Source of the DNA: Bacillus sp. THAF10
GTDB lineage: Bacteria > Bacillota > Bacilli > Bacillales > Bacillaceae_I
Direction of reading: 5' to 3'
NCBI RefSeq assembly: GCF_009363695.1
Contig: NZ_CP045403.1
Location: 3,358,501 to 3,422,500, forward strand
DNA length: 64,000 nt
Shown: in pieces, positions 15,612-25,583 of the stretch
How the letters are laid out: every line of letters begins with the position of its first letter
Numbering within the stretch: the stretch's first letter is position 1
Translations under genes and position numbers: made by a program
Notes under the pieces: model-generated
Databases searched by the model: none
What the model was told of the DNA's origin: nothing
What the model saw: only the letters and a program-made list of their open reading frames with translations

Positions 15612-18600
15612 TTAGATAAAAATTGCTATTTTGTTCTCACCGTTCGTAAGGTGGTTGTTTAGCGTTTCTTTGCTGATGACAAGACCGCCTTCACGATAGC
15701 GGTTAGAGATGGTTTCCCCTAAAACGTCTGTACCGTTTAGAAGAATCTTCTTTTCGTTCTGACCAAGGTGGTAGACGAAAGTTACATCGTGACCGTTCAC
15801 TTTGTAGGTAAAGTTTAGACCGTCCATTTCTGCTGGTAATATTGGGTCAACAACCAAGTCCCCACCTTGGAAACGAATACCAAGACAATTGGAGATAAGC
15901 TGATTCATGTAGATACCAGGTCCGCTAGAGTAAATTCTCCAGCCACCTTTAACCTTAACAGAACCATCTCGGAGCTTATCAAAATTTTCTTGGGCCTCAT
16001 ATCGGTTGTTGAACTGACCGTCTGAGCTGCTAAAGTACGCATTGCTTTGACGGCGTTCTGCGTTTGGCACGGCCTCTTGGATGTTGATTGGGTTAATCGT
16101 GTTTAAGCCTTTCCATACTTCATCCGTTTTCCCTAGCTTTGCCATTGCTTCGACATAGCGGATATGTGCGTGCACGTATTGTAGTCCGATTTCTCGTCCA
16201 AAGTTTGCTGCTTGTTCTGCACGCTTAAAGTGGGTGCTCACGCCACCTGCATAATTCGCTGGACGATTCATTAGGCGGACGCCATCTGGGCAGTAGAATT
16301 TTTCTTTGATAAGACTATAATGAGATTCCGCTTGCTCTGGTGTTAGCAACTCACTGATCATGCTTCTTGTCATTGGAAGCAGTCGGTAGTGGATTCCTGT
16401 TTTTGTGTCTTCTGGGTGGACCATTAATTCTGGCTTCCCTTTTTCTTCCATGTAAACAAATCCTGGGATTACGTCAGATGCCAGCATGTATTTATTAAAG
16501 TCGATTTCAATGCCTTTTGCTAGTGATCTTAGCTCATCTGCATCTTCTTTGGAAACTTCCTCAAGCACTTTAGAAAGTGTATTCAACACTTGATACGTTA
16601 ACGATACTGTCCAGCTGGATACCATGAATTTTTTTAGCTGCGCATTTGCCGGCTGCAAGGTATCATCCCAGTCTCCATCTCCATAGGAAGAAAGGAAAGT
16701 ATCATGCAAGAAGTGATCTTTCATATATTGAATTTCTTTTTTCGCATGTTCAAACACGGTTGCTGTTTCCTCTGTAAAATGGAAAGCGCCACGAACAGTA
16801 TAAGGAATTTTTTCCTCAAGAATCGAAAAGTCCTTTGTAATTGTGAGGTAATCACTTAATACCTTCAATGGCCAAACAATAATGTCCCCATGGCTCTCTT
16901 GGCTTTGAATTGGGAAGTACTTATCAAACATGAACCATTGCGGCCAGTTACCCGTATCCTCGTATTGGTGCGAGTAAACTTTTTTGATAATTTCCTTCAC
17001 ACTCTCGTAGTTTTGGGTTGCCATAAAGTATTCTGTTGGACCTTGGCAAACGTCACGCGTTCCCCAAGCCGCTCCGCCATATTGCTCTAGGCCATGTGGC
17101 ACCGAATAGTGGACAAGCATGTTGTGCGTGTACCACCATGCTGTCGCATTCATTTTTTCCAGTTCTTTCTTCTTTTCACCACTTAGGGTTAATTCGAAGC
17201 CATTCATCACTTTTTGGAAGAAGGCACGGTAACGAGCTACCTCTGTAGCAAAATCACGTGCTATAAACTCACTAGCTTCCCCGTGTAATAAGCCGTGAAC
17301 AGTGATGCTGAAATCTTGTGTTGCTTCTGTTTCCAGCACAACTAAAGATGCGGTGCCTGATACAGCACCTTCAGCTAGTGTTGTTTCATCGCTTAAGGTA
17401 AATTCTGCTCCTGAAAGTGTCATCTTGTAGGCAAGATCTGGGTATCTATGCTTGCTGTCTGATCCATTAACTGCTGTAAACTTGAGCATTTTTCCGTCTT
17501 GTTCCATGTTATACCCAACAACCAGCTCGTTGTTGTTCATGGAAATTTGGTTGGTAACAAGAAAACGATAAGCCTTTCCACTTTCTGATTTAACCTCTAA
17601 CTGAATTTCAGGAGAGTCGACCACCGTGTAGTTGGTGACAACAATTATATCATCGGTTGTTTTGTAGAACCAACGGGTGTAATTAAAGCCAATTTCAAAT
17701 AGGGACGGCATGGTTAGTAATCGGTAGTTTCCTTCTACTTCAACATAAATGCGTTGACCGGAAGTTTTCATTACGTTTAAAGCGTTTCGCGCATTTGTCA
17801 TCATTTTATGGAAGGAGGTGTTGCCAACCACAAGCTGTGAATTGAAGATACCGTACATGTACGATGTTGATGTAATCACATTTTCTGTCATCTTATCATT
17901 GTTGCCTGACATGATGATATGACCGTGCGGACGTTCTACGACAAGTTCTTTTTCTTTTAAGACAATATGCTCATATGTATCCGTGAAGAAGGAAAGCAGC
18001 GTATCACCATCCCATTCCTCCTGCTGACGAACAGGGAATAGAGTGTTTAGCTCATTTTTTGTAAAAGACACACCTGAAAGCACACCAGACACACGGTCTT
18101 TTCCGCTTACTTTTTCAAGTTCTTCCGCTTCCACTTTGTTACGTGCCTGCACTTCCGCCCACGCTTGAGCTACCTCGTCTGCAAACGCAAGCTCCGTTAC
18201 AGCCTCGGCATGGTTTTCTTTGAATAATCCGTAGAAAACAAAGCTTTCCGATCCGTCAAGCTCCACCTTTTCAGATTGCAAGCCAGTGTAGGCAAATTCA
18301 TATTGATAGATTTCGTTTGGAAGATTTTCTTTCGTTAACACTTCTGGTTGGTTTGTTTCCTTGTAGGAAAGCCCAAAGAACTGGAAGCCATCCGTTGAAT
18401 AGCCTACTGCTTTCGTTAAAGAGCCTTGCTGGAGGTATGGAAAACCCCCTGGTTGCGGCTGATTTTGACGAGAGCAAACAATATAACCATTTTTCTCATC
18501 CTTAAAGACGGTATGGTCAATGTATTGGGATAGGTAAGATTCATTTGTACGAACAAGCCCCTTACTTCCAATACCAACATCCTGACCGTAGACAACATCT

Positions 18601-18956
18601 ACCGTTTGGCCAGTGCCTTCTACTCGTACATCCCAAAACCAGATGCCTTTTTCAGATAGTCGGAAGCTTATATTGTAACGGATGCTTGCTGCTGTTCCTT
18701 CCCACGTCATCTCTTGTGTCGCATGTTTCACCTTGCTTGTTGAATGTACCCCAAGCAGTGGGTAAACCTCTATCCCGTTTTCCCCATGAACACGTAGGAA
18801 TAAATTGTTCAGTGCTCCATCCAGTGGATTTGACATCCATTGGTTGATCATGATGTCTTTGTGCATTGCTTCAAATAGATCTCCACTGTTTAAAAACGTA
18901 AACTGAATATTTCCTGCTTCTATGTTAAGTTTTGAATGTTGTGTTGTTGTTTGCAT
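15612..18956 (-). CDS. GH94 family phosphorylase, probable 1,2-beta-oligoglucan phosphorylase
   Basis: A 1114-aa protein with the GH94 layout: an N-terminal beta-sandwich domain (to about residue 600), an (alpha/alpha)6 barrel and a C-terminal jelly roll. The barrel motif SYGDGDWDDT places the likely general acid at D762 to D765. Nearby conserved segments are QYGGAAWGTRDVCQGPTEYF and HGDIIVWPLKVLSDYL. The unusual length matches 1,2-beta-oligoglucan phosphorylase (SOGP) of Listeria innocua, also encoded next to a GH3 beta-glucosidase and a solute-binding protein. It would split sophorooligosaccharides with phosphate to glucose 1-phosphate, in the cytoplasm (no signal peptide). The linkage is inferred from length and neighbourhood. 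Confidence 0.8.
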   Translation of the reverse strand: MQTTTQHSKLNIEAGNIQFTFLNSGDLFEAMHKDIMINQWMSNPLDGALNNLFLRVHGENGIEVYPLLGVHSTSKVKHATQEMTWEGTAASIRYNISFRLSEKGIWFWDVRVEGTGQTVDVVYGQDVGIGSKGLVRTNESYLSQYIDHTVFKDEKNGYIVCSRQNQPQPGGFPYLQQGSLTKAVGYSTDGFQFFGLSYKETNQPEVLTKENLPNEIYQYEFAYTGLQSEKVELDGSESFVFYGLFKENHAEAVTELAFADEVAQAWAEVQARNKVEAEELEKVSGKDRVSGVLSGVSFTKNELNTLFPVRQQEEWDGDTLLSFFTDTYEHIVLKEKELVVERPHGHIIMSGNNDKMTENVITSTSYMYGIFNSQLVVGNTSFHKMMTNARNALNVMKTSGQRIYVEVEGNYRLLTMPSLFEIGFNYTRWFYKTTDDIIVVTNYTVVDSPEIQLEVKSESGKAYRFLVTNQISMNNNELVVGYNMEQDGKMLKFTAVNGSDSKHRYPDLAYKMTLSGAEFTLSDETTLAEGAVSGTASLVVLETEATQDFSITVHGLLHGEASEFIARDFATEVARYRAFFQKVMNGFELTLSGEKKKELEKMNATAWWYTHNMLVHYSVPHGLEQYGGAAWGTRDVCQGPTEYFMATQNYESVKEIIKKVYSHQYEDTGNWPQWFMFDKYFPIQSQESHGDIIVWPLKVLSDYLTITKDFSILEEKIPYTVRGAFHFTEETATVFEHAKKEIQYMKDHFLHDTFLSSYGDGDWDDTLQPANAQLKKFMVSSWTVSLTYQVLNTLSKVLEEVSKEDADELRSLAKGIEIDFNKYMLASDVIPGFVYMEEKGKPELMVHPEDTKTGIHYRLLPMTRSMISELLTPEQAESHYSLIKEKFYCPDGVRLMNRPANYAGGVSTHFKRAEQAANFGREIGLQYVHAHIRYVEAMAKLGKTDEVWKGLNTINPINIQEAVPNAERRQSNAYFSSSDGQFNNRYEAQENFDKLRDGSVKVKGGWRIYSSGPGIYMNQLISNCLGIRFQGGDLVVDPILPAEMDGLNFTYKVNGHDVTFVYHLGQNEKKILLNGTDVLGETISNRYREGGLVISKETLNNHLTNGENKIAIFI

Positions 18957-18991
18957 TATTTAGAAGTCCTCCTTTAATAGCTTGATTGATT

Positions 18992-19169
18992 AGCTCTGTT
19001 AATCGCCGTAGTTGATTTCCGCAAAATGGTTCCTTGTCCTGCGGGTCGATTTGTAAGCCTCCTCGGCTTCGCTTGTGGGAATCGCTTCATTTCCATGGGA
19101 GTCTCCGCCAGTTGCTTCAATCAACAGCTAGAAACAATTTAAATTCAACAAGCTTCTTTAACAAAGCTA
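18992..19169 (+). repeat. Dispersed palindromic repeat, copy A (degenerate)
   Basis: The core from 19011 opens with GTTGATTTCCGCAAAATGG, continues through GCCTCCTCGGC and closes with CAATCAAC. The outer ends are GCTCTGTT on the left and AACAAAGC on the right, an imperfect inverted repeat. It fills the gap between the GH94 and GH3 genes. Related copies are at 34085, 37841 (opposite orientation), 56016 and 60861. Confidence 0.8.
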
Positions 19170-21326
19170 TTAGATTAGTGAAAACGGAAGTATGGTTAGC
19201 TCGTTGCTGTTCGGTCCAATCATTGCATGAAATTTGCCTTTGTCACTTTTAAAGCTCAGGTCGCCGTGATAATAACGAAGCTGTGCTTCTGTAATCGAAA
19301 AGCTTACTTCCTTTGTTTCACCAGGATTTAGCGATACTTTTTCATAGCCCTTCAATTCCTTTAATGGACGGACAATTTCACCTGAGAGGTCACGAATGTA
19401 GAATTGAACGGTTTCTTCTCCAGCTAGCTTGCCAACATTTGTTACTTTCACAGATGCCGTAATCTCTGAATCTACTGTCAAAGTATCGGTGGAGAGATTC
19501 ATTTCACCATACGCAAAAGTGGTATAACTTAACCCAAAACCAAATGGCAGCAAGGGCTCATTAGGAATGTCGAGGTAGTGAGTCACATAGCGTTCCTGCT
19601 TGTTTTCCCCTTGAGGGCGACCAGTGTTAAAGCAGTTGTAGTAAACTGGAACCTGACCCACGCTATATGGGAATGACATCGTTAGTTTTCCTGATGGATT
19701 CGCGTCTCCATATAAAAGGTCTGCAATGGCTGATCCAGCTTCAGTTCCTGGGTACCATGCTTCTAACAGGGCATCTGTTTGATCGATAACGCCATGAAGA
19801 TCTAAGGGACGTCCATTAAATAACACGGTTACAACAGGCTTTCCTAATTCTCTTATTCTCCCAACCAACTTCAGCTGCGCTTCTGGTAAACGAATATCCG
19901 CGCGGCAGCCACCTTCTCCGCTCATTGCTGAAGCTTCCCCTAGTGCTAGAACTATGACATCTGCATGCCTCGCTATTTCACATGCTTCTGCTAGCTGTTC
20001 TTGTGAGACTGTTTCAATATCCGAACCCTTTGCAAATGTCAGATTGGCAGAAGGGCTTTTGGTTAACAATCCGTCATAAACTTGGACCGATTCTTCCTTT
20101 GAACCATGCCAGGACCAAGGACCAAGCACATCCCCGTTTTTCGCAAACGGGCCAATCAGCGCCACTTTTTGTTCTTTACTTAATGGCAATACTCCATCAT
20201 TTTTTAATAGAACAGAGGATTTCACCGCAAGCTCCTTGGCGACACTTCGATGCTTTTCTGACATAATCAGTTCTTTCTCCAGCTCTTCACTTGTTCCGCG
20301 ATATGGATTTTCAAACAAACCTAGTTTGTTTTTTAGATTTAAGATTCGTAGCACAGACTCATCAAGGAGTGCTTCTGCAAGCTCGCCGCTCTCAACTAGA
20401 TCCTTAACATTTTTTGCATAGCAGGCAGTCATCATTTCAATGTCCACTCCAGCTTCTAAGCCTTTCCGTGCTGCTTCTCGCTCATCCTCGGCAACGCCGT
20501 GTGGAATCATTTCTTTCACTGCACCCCAGTCAGAAATGATGACCCCATCAAAGCCCCATTCTTCTCGTAACAGCTCTCTCATCAGCTTTTTGTTACCAGA
20601 GGCAGGAATGCCATCCACCGTGTTGAAGGCCGTCATCACCATTTCACAGCCTTCATCGAGGGCCGCTTTATAAGCTGGTAGATAGGACTCGCGAAGCTGT
20701 CTCTCTGACATGTTGACGGTGTTGTAGTCACGTCCGCCCTCTGGTGCTCCGTATGCAGCAAAATGCTTCACACAAGCTGCCACGCGGTCGGTTTCCTCTG
20801 TCAAGTTATCGCCTTGAAAGCCTCGAACAAAGGCTTTTGCAAACAGGCTGTTTAGATATGGATCTTCCCCAGTGGACTCCATCACACGACCCCATCTTGG
20901 ATCACGAACAAGGTCTACCATCGGTGCAAATGTGACATGCACACCAGAAACAGAGGCTTCCTTGGCAGCAATCTCTGCACTTTTTTCGGCAAGCTCTGTA
21001 TCCCATGAACAACCAATCGCTAAAGGTACCGGGAAGATGGTTTTAAAGCCGTGAACAATATCCGCCATCATTAATAATGGAATACCTAAACGGTTGTGTG
21101 CTAAATGCTCTCGTTGAATGTTCGTTACTTCTCTCGCTCCTGAGGCACCGAGGACAGAGCCACTGTTTTCTACTACCTCATTGGTAATTCCCATATCTTG
21201 AAGCGGTCCAGTAATTTCCCCATCACCTGCTGCACCCTTGTAGAAGAAAGTCGCTAACTGCATCAATTGCGCTATTTTTTCGTCTAAGGTCATTTGTTGT
21301 AAAAGATTTTCCATGTTTTTCTCCAT
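19170..21326 (-). CDS. GH3 family beta-glucosidase
   Basis: A 718-aa GH3 enzyme starting MEKNMENLLQQMTLDEKIAQ. The (alpha/beta)8 domain carries DPRWGRVMESTGEDPYL and the nucleophile D266 in VIISDWGAV. The alpha/beta sandwich domain follows (SVLLKNDGVLPL), and a C-terminal fibronectin-III-like domain (GEETVQFYIRDL) closes it. No signal peptide is seen, so it is cytoplasmic. GGAGG lies 9 nt before the ATG. Beside the GH94 gene it would hydrolyse sophorose or related disaccharides left by phosphorolysis. Two LacI-type operators lie in its upstream gap. Confidence 0.92.
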   Translation of the reverse strand: MEKNMENLLQQMTLDEKIAQLMQLATFFYKGAAGDGEITGPLQDMGITNEVVENSGSVLGASGAREVTNIQREHLAHNRLGIPLLMMADIVHGFKTIFPVPLAIGCSWDTELAEKSAEIAAKEASVSGVHVTFAPMVDLVRDPRWGRVMESTGEDPYLNSLFAKAFVRGFQGDNLTEETDRVAACVKHFAAYGAPEGGRDYNTVNMSERQLRESYLPAYKAALDEGCEMVMTAFNTVDGIPASGNKKLMRELLREEWGFDGVIISDWGAVKEMIPHGVAEDEREAARKGLEAGVDIEMMTACYAKNVKDLVESGELAEALLDESVLRILNLKNKLGLFENPYRGTSEELEKELIMSEKHRSVAKELAVKSSVLLKNDGVLPLSKEQKVALIGPFAKNGDVLGPWSWHGSKEESVQVYDGLLTKSPSANLTFAKGSDIETVSQEQLAEACEIARHADVIVLALGEASAMSGEGGCRADIRLPEAQLKLVGRIRELGKPVVTVLFNGRPLDLHGVIDQTDALLEAWYPGTEAGSAIADLLYGDANPSGKLTMSFPYSVGQVPVYYNCFNTGRPQGENKQERYVTHYLDIPNEPLLPFGFGLSYTTFAYGEMNLSTDTLTVDSEITASVKVTNVGKLAGEETVQFYIRDLSGEIVRPLKELKGYEKVSLNPGETKEVSFSITEAQLRYYHGDLSFKSDKGKFHAMIGPNSNELTILPFSLI

Positions 21327-21362
21327 CCCTCGGAACCTCCTCGATTATTGTCACTATTACAC

Positions 21363-21439
21363 GAAACGTTTTTATAGTTAAAAATGAATAAAATAAAGCA
21401 GTTTTAAAGTTAGTTATCTTTGTTTTTTCGAAACGTTTC
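21363..21439. promoter_or_regulatory. Two LacI-type operators upstream of GH3-GH94
   Basis: GAAACGTTTT at 21363-21372 and the perfect palindrome GAAACGTTTC at 21430-21439 lie in the 155-bp gap before the GH3 gene. This suggests a separate promoter for GH3-GH94 inside the long transcription unit. Confidence 0.7.
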
Positions 21440-21481
21440 TATTTATTTCGATAAAGAGGCCCATACGGCGCTCTTTATCCC

Positions 21482-22441
21482 CTATTCACCTGCAATACCA
21501 GAACGGTCGACACCTTCGACAAACCAGCGTTGTGTAATCGCATAGACCACCAGCATTGGCAGAATCGTCATTACAGTTCCAGCCATATTGATTCCTTCAT
21601 TAATTTCAGATGTTTCTCCGCCACTCTGTGGATACATCTGTTGATAGGTTGCGACAAACTTCTGTAGCTCCAGAGGCAAGGTCGTTAACGAGTTACCAAA
21701 GTAGATTGCTGCTAGATACGTTTCATTCCAGTACCAAACAAATGAGAACAGGAAAGAAATGATGATGGCCGGTGCCGCCATCGGTAGAGCAAGTGTTAGA
21801 AAGATCCGTAAAGCCCCTGCACCATCGAGCTGTGCTGCTTCTTCTAATGCTTTTGGCATCATTTTAAAGAACTGATAAAAAATTAAGATGAATATCGCAC
21901 TATTGATTCCTTGTCCAAGTAATGCGGGAAGCAAGAAAGCCTGAATGCTTCCTAAGATACCAATCTCGTTAAAAAATACATAACGAGGAATGACCGTTAC
22001 TTGCGGCGGAATGATGAAAGTTGCAAGTACCAGAACAAACATTGTTCTTTTAAAAGGAAAGGCAAAACGTGCAAAGCCATAGCCAATGACGGCACAAACC
22101 GCCGTTTGAACAATCGCTGGAATTGCTGTTACATATAACGATTCTGCCATTGTTGGCAGGAACTTCAGTACTTTATATGCCGCTTGATAGTTATCTAGAT
22201 AAAGCTGAGTCGGAATCCAATTGACCAATGGATTTAAAATATCATCTAGACTTTTTAAGCTGTATGAAATCATATAAAGCAACGGAAATAAGTAGACAAA
22301 GCCGATTCCGATTAATAAGCCGTAGATAAAAAGCTTATACAGAAGGCCGTCGTTTCCTTGCATTCCAAAAGCGAGCTTTTTTAACCTAGTGATGATACTT
22401 GTGCCTTTTGGTTTTCGGTTAGCTAGCGATTCGCTTGCCAT
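21482..22441 (-). CDS. Carbohydrate ABC transporter permease (MalG type)
   Basis: A 319-aa inner-membrane protein with six predicted transmembrane segments, including LFIYGLLIGIGFVYLFPLLY and ALLGQGINSAIFILIFYQFF. The cytoplasmic EAA loop reads EEAAQLDGAGALRIFLTLAL, typical of MalG/CUT1 permeases. It is the last of four permease genes in the locus and partners the gene 14 bp upstream (22456-23319). No ATPase gene is visible, so a shared MsmX-type ATPase elsewhere is likely. Confidence 0.92.
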   Translation of the reverse strand: MASESLANRKPKGTSIITRLKKLAFGMQGNDGLLYKLFIYGLLIGIGFVYLFPLLYMISYSLKSLDDILNPLVNWIPTQLYLDNYQAAYKVLKFLPTMAESLYVTAIPAIVQTAVCAVIGYGFARFAFPFKRTMFVLVLATFIIPPQVTVIPRYVFFNEIGILGSIQAFLLPALLGQGINSAIFILIFYQFFKMMPKALEEAAQLDGAGALRIFLTLALPMAAPAIIISFLFSFVWYWNETYLAAIYFGNSLTTLPLELQKFVATYQQMYPQSGGETSEINEGINMAGTVMTILPMLVVYAITQRWFVEGVDRSGIAGE

Positions 22442-22455
22442 GATATCGGCCTCCT

Positions 22456-23319
22456 TTAAGCATAATTTTTCTTTCCTCTAACTGTTAGTAGCCCAACGGA
22501 AATGGCAAGTGCTAATGCTATCAGTAAGAAGTAAATCCACGATAAGGCAGAGGCATAGCCAAAGCCCGTATTAATCTGGAACATATTGCTCTTAATATGC
22601 TCAATAACAGGGTTTAAGGAGAAAATCGAGAATGTCACAATTGTGTATACCGTATTAACGACAATCATCGGGAAGATGCTAGGTAGCGTAACCTTCCAAA
22701 AGCACTCCCAGTTGGATGCTCCATCAATTTTAGCAGCCTCATATACCTGCTTATCAATCTTCTGCAGAGCGGCAAGAAAAATGAGGAACTGCACACCTGA
22801 AAACCAGAGAATAATGATTAAGTTGTCCATTAAATAAACAAGCACATTACTAAAAAAATTGTCTGCCGCTAGCATTGCCTCAAAAACCGCATATTCCTTA
22901 ATAGAAGGAATGGAAGTGACTCCTTGAGAGATCAGCTCGTTGATAACAGGTCCGCTGGCAATAATCACCGGTAGGAAGAAGATCATCCGGAAAAAATTAC
23001 GAAAGCGAATCGGCTGATTCAGTAAAATGGCAATGATTAACGAGAATACGATAATGATAGGAACAGATAGGACCAGCTCCTGCAAGAAGGTAAGTAGCTT
23101 CTGGGTAAAAAGAGCATCCACCGTAAAAGCATATTTAAAATTATCAAACTTCACAAAAGATGTTTGAATACCCTGTGTGGTGATTCGCACCTTTTGAAAG
23201 CTTAAAAACAACGAATAGAAAAGAGGATATGCAGTAAAAAGCAGAAATCCGATAATCCATGGTGAGATGAATAATAGTCCTGTTAGCGAGTTCTTCGAGC
23301 GCATGGATAACTGTTTCAT
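22456..23319 (-). CDS. Carbohydrate ABC transporter permease (MalF type)
   Basis: A 287-aa permease starting MKQLSMRSKNSLTGLLFISP, the usual MalF-like opening (SPWIIGFLLFTAYPLFYSLF). The EAA loop is YEAAKIDGASNWECFWKVTL. Six transmembrane segments are predicted. It pairs with the MalG-type permease directly downstream. The gene 2 bp upstream encodes a DUF5696 protein, so the importer is embedded among surface proteins of unknown function. Confidence 0.92.
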   Translation of the reverse strand: MKQLSMRSKNSLTGLLFISPWIIGFLLFTAYPLFYSLFLSFQKVRITTQGIQTSFVKFDNFKYAFTVDALFTQKLLTFLQELVLSVPIIIVFSLIIAILLNQPIRFRNFFRMIFFLPVIIASGPVINELISQGVTSIPSIKEYAVFEAMLAADNFFSNVLVYLMDNLIIILWFSGVQFLIFLAALQKIDKQVYEAAKIDGASNWECFWKVTLPSIFPMIVVNTVYTIVTFSIFSLNPVIEHIKSNMFQINTGFGYASALSWIYFLLIALALAISVGLLTVRGKKNYA

Positions 23320-23321
23320 GC

Positions 23322-25583
23322 TTAGTTCCCCCTTTCTGATACTTCATAGGATGTTGCTTCCACAGTAATTCCATCTACTGTAACCGCTGCATCCGTGTAA
23401 TTAACGATAATCGAAATGCCGTTGTCATACATTACCTCCGACACACCAGGTTTATGGATCATACGATTGGTAATCGCACTGTTTTCCACTTCCCCTAAGC
23501 TGTCCACGACAAGTTTGTATTGACGAATGACTTCCTCTTTCCAAATATCAAACTCGGATGTGTACAAGCCTTTTGATGGTGTCTTAAGAAGAAGCTGAGC
23601 CGATTCTTTCGTTAGATAAAACGAAGGATATGCACCAAATTCGATCATTCTGAGCACTTCTTCCTTTGGATTATGGGAGAAGTTTGAGAAGGTAGCATAA
23701 TACGGGCTGTATCCCTTTAACACAATTTGCAAAAATGGCACCGTGTCTGTTACAAACATATAGTTGGAAGAGTACATTGGCATATCAAGATACTTATCCA
23801 TGTAGCCCCAGGCATAGTTGTTTGGACGATAGAAGGCTAGCTCCATGTCGTGTTCTTGATAGTGTGTGAAAAGTTTCTGATTAAGGTCGATCATTTCCGC
23901 TCGGGAAGAAGACATGCCTTTATTAAAATCAGAAAATAGCTTGCTTGCTGTTGTTTCAACGGCAATGTTGCTTACGCCGTGTTCTTTAAAGTGGGAAACA
24001 TCTTTTTTGGCAATTTCTAAGGATTTTGTTGGGCTAAGATAGTAGCTGCCATAGCCAAATTGACGCTTGATCATCGGCTGCCCATTAATTTTTTTCGAAA
24101 TATCCTTGCTACCAGCAAAGCCAGACGCACCATCAAAGGCAGTGGTGAAATCGGTGTGCAGGTAGAAAGAAATATCCTTTTCCTCTAGCTGACGAATAGT
24201 TTCATCTAAGTCTCCCTTACTGCCAAGCTTCTTTTCTAATGGAAACTTCTTCGGCAGTGTTCCAGTTAATCCGCCTTTTGTCCAGCCTCTTAGAACGACG
24301 TGCATGTTATCCACATCATTTTGCTCTAACTCTTCCACAAAAGCAGGAATGTCTTGTAGCTCTGTCATTTTTTCAACCGTATTCCAGAGAAGACCTTTCT
24401 TCGTTTCCCCACCTAAAAGCTCCAGTCGAACATCCACTTTGTCACTGTCGTTTTTAGAAAGGGAACCTGAGGCTTCTAAATGCTGCTGGTATCTATTTGC
24501 CATCCCAACATAATCTGCTTCTTCCCCTGTGAGGAACATCACTTTCTGCTTGATGTTAAAGCTATTCTTTTCTTCCTGATAAACATTAAAGCCACCCATG
24601 CTTTTACTTGTAGGTTGAAAGTAATTAAAGCGGTATTGATAATCCGATGTTGCCCAGAAAAAGTCGGTAGATGCTCCGGACGGATATGCTAAAATTCTGC
24701 CATAGCTTTGTCCTTCTTCAATAGAAGTGATAAAAGCATTTTCCTTCACGCCATGAACGGCACCATAGACTGGCACAGAAATGGTTTGTGTTGGATAGGT
24801 GTTTCCTTCTTCTGTGTTTTTTGGTTTTGTGAAGCCTTCATCCTCTCCATAGATGCTTCCAACAAATGGGGTATCGGAACGAAAGGCGCTTTTCTCAAAT
24901 CGCATCAGCGCGCCGCTGCCGTCAGGAATGAATAGATAGCCAGTAATATCATCCATATGAGCTGCCCCAAGGAAAGGATAGACCTTCATGGCAACAATCT
25001 TATTATAGGTGCCATCCTGTACGCCTTCATTTGGGATATCAATGACGATGTTATCCTCTTCTAGGGTGACGTTTAGCTCCACTTCAATGCTAGCTCCACG
25101 AAAATCAACCACTGCAGTAAAGCCGTTGTTCTTCATTTTGATTTCTGGAACCGTATCCTCTGTTAAAATACTCTCGGTCTTGATGTTCCCTCGACGGTCC
25201 AAATAATCAATGGTAAGTGCTGATTGCACCATATCTGTCCAAGTATTGTTTAAGCGATAATTTTCGGCATTATCGACCCCAGAGTGCCAAATATAGCCTG
25301 TTTCTTTGTTTTGAATTTTAATGGCCAGTGACTCTTCCTGAACGAATAATACAAGCTGGTCATTTTCTGTTACTTTCGTAAAGCCTTCCAATGTTCCTTT
25401 TGGCAATGGTTTGTTTTCTTTTTCTGGCTGTGTGAACTGATTAGAATCAAAGCGGAGAGTTTCTTCTCCGAGCTCTGTTTCCACTTCCGTTTCTTCCTGC
25501 TTCTTAGTAGATGTGAGCGACTCAGCAAAGACAGAAACAGGTAACACGACGATAAGGATGGCTAACAGTATTTTCTTATACAC
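23322..25583 (-). CDS. DUF5696 domain protein, exported, function unknown
   Basis: A 753-aa protein with an N-terminal signal peptide (MYKKILLAILIVVLPVSVFA). A beta-rich region follows (about 60-350), including VAMKVYPFLGAAHMDDITGY and LFIPDGSGALMRFEKSAF. A probable TIM-barrel-like region (about 390-690) contains VDNMHVVLRGWTKGGLTG and SFYLHTDFTTAFDGA. I recognise the DUF5696 pattern, which in Paenibacillus-type genomes sits with sugar ABC importers and Yip1-type proteins. The domain order resembles large retaining glycosidases, but I see no assignable catalytic pair. It overlaps the upstream gene by 8 bp and is translationally coupled. Confidence 0.75.
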   Translation of the reverse strand: MYKKILLAILIVVLPVSVFAESLTSTKKQEETEVETELGEETLRFDSNQFTQPEKENKPLPKGTLEGFTKVTENDQLVLFVQEESLAIKIQNKETGYIWHSGVDNAENYRLNNTWTDMVQSALTIDYLDRRGNIKTESILTEDTVPEIKMKNNGFTAVVDFRGASIEVELNVTLEEDNIVIDIPNEGVQDGTYNKIVAMKVYPFLGAAHMDDITGYLFIPDGSGALMRFEKSAFRSDTPFVGSIYGEDEGFTKPKNTEEGNTYPTQTISVPVYGAVHGVKENAFITSIEEGQSYGRILAYPSGASTDFFWATSDYQYRFNYFQPTSKSMGGFNVYQEEKNSFNIKQKVMFLTGEEADYVGMANRYQQHLEASGSLSKNDSDKVDVRLELLGGETKKGLLWNTVEKMTELQDIPAFVEELEQNDVDNMHVVLRGWTKGGLTGTLPKKFPLEKKLGSKGDLDETIRQLEEKDISFYLHTDFTTAFDGASGFAGSKDISKKINGQPMIKRQFGYGSYYLSPTKSLEIAKKDVSHFKEHGVSNIAVETTASKLFSDFNKGMSSSRAEMIDLNQKLFTHYQEHDMELAFYRPNNYAWGYMDKYLDMPMYSSNYMFVTDTVPFLQIVLKGYSPYYATFSNFSHNPKEEVLRMIEFGAYPSFYLTKESAQLLLKTPSKGLYTSEFDIWKEEVIRQYKLVVDSLGEVENSAITNRMIHKPGVSEVMYDNGISIIVNYTDAAVTVDGITVEATSYEVSERGN

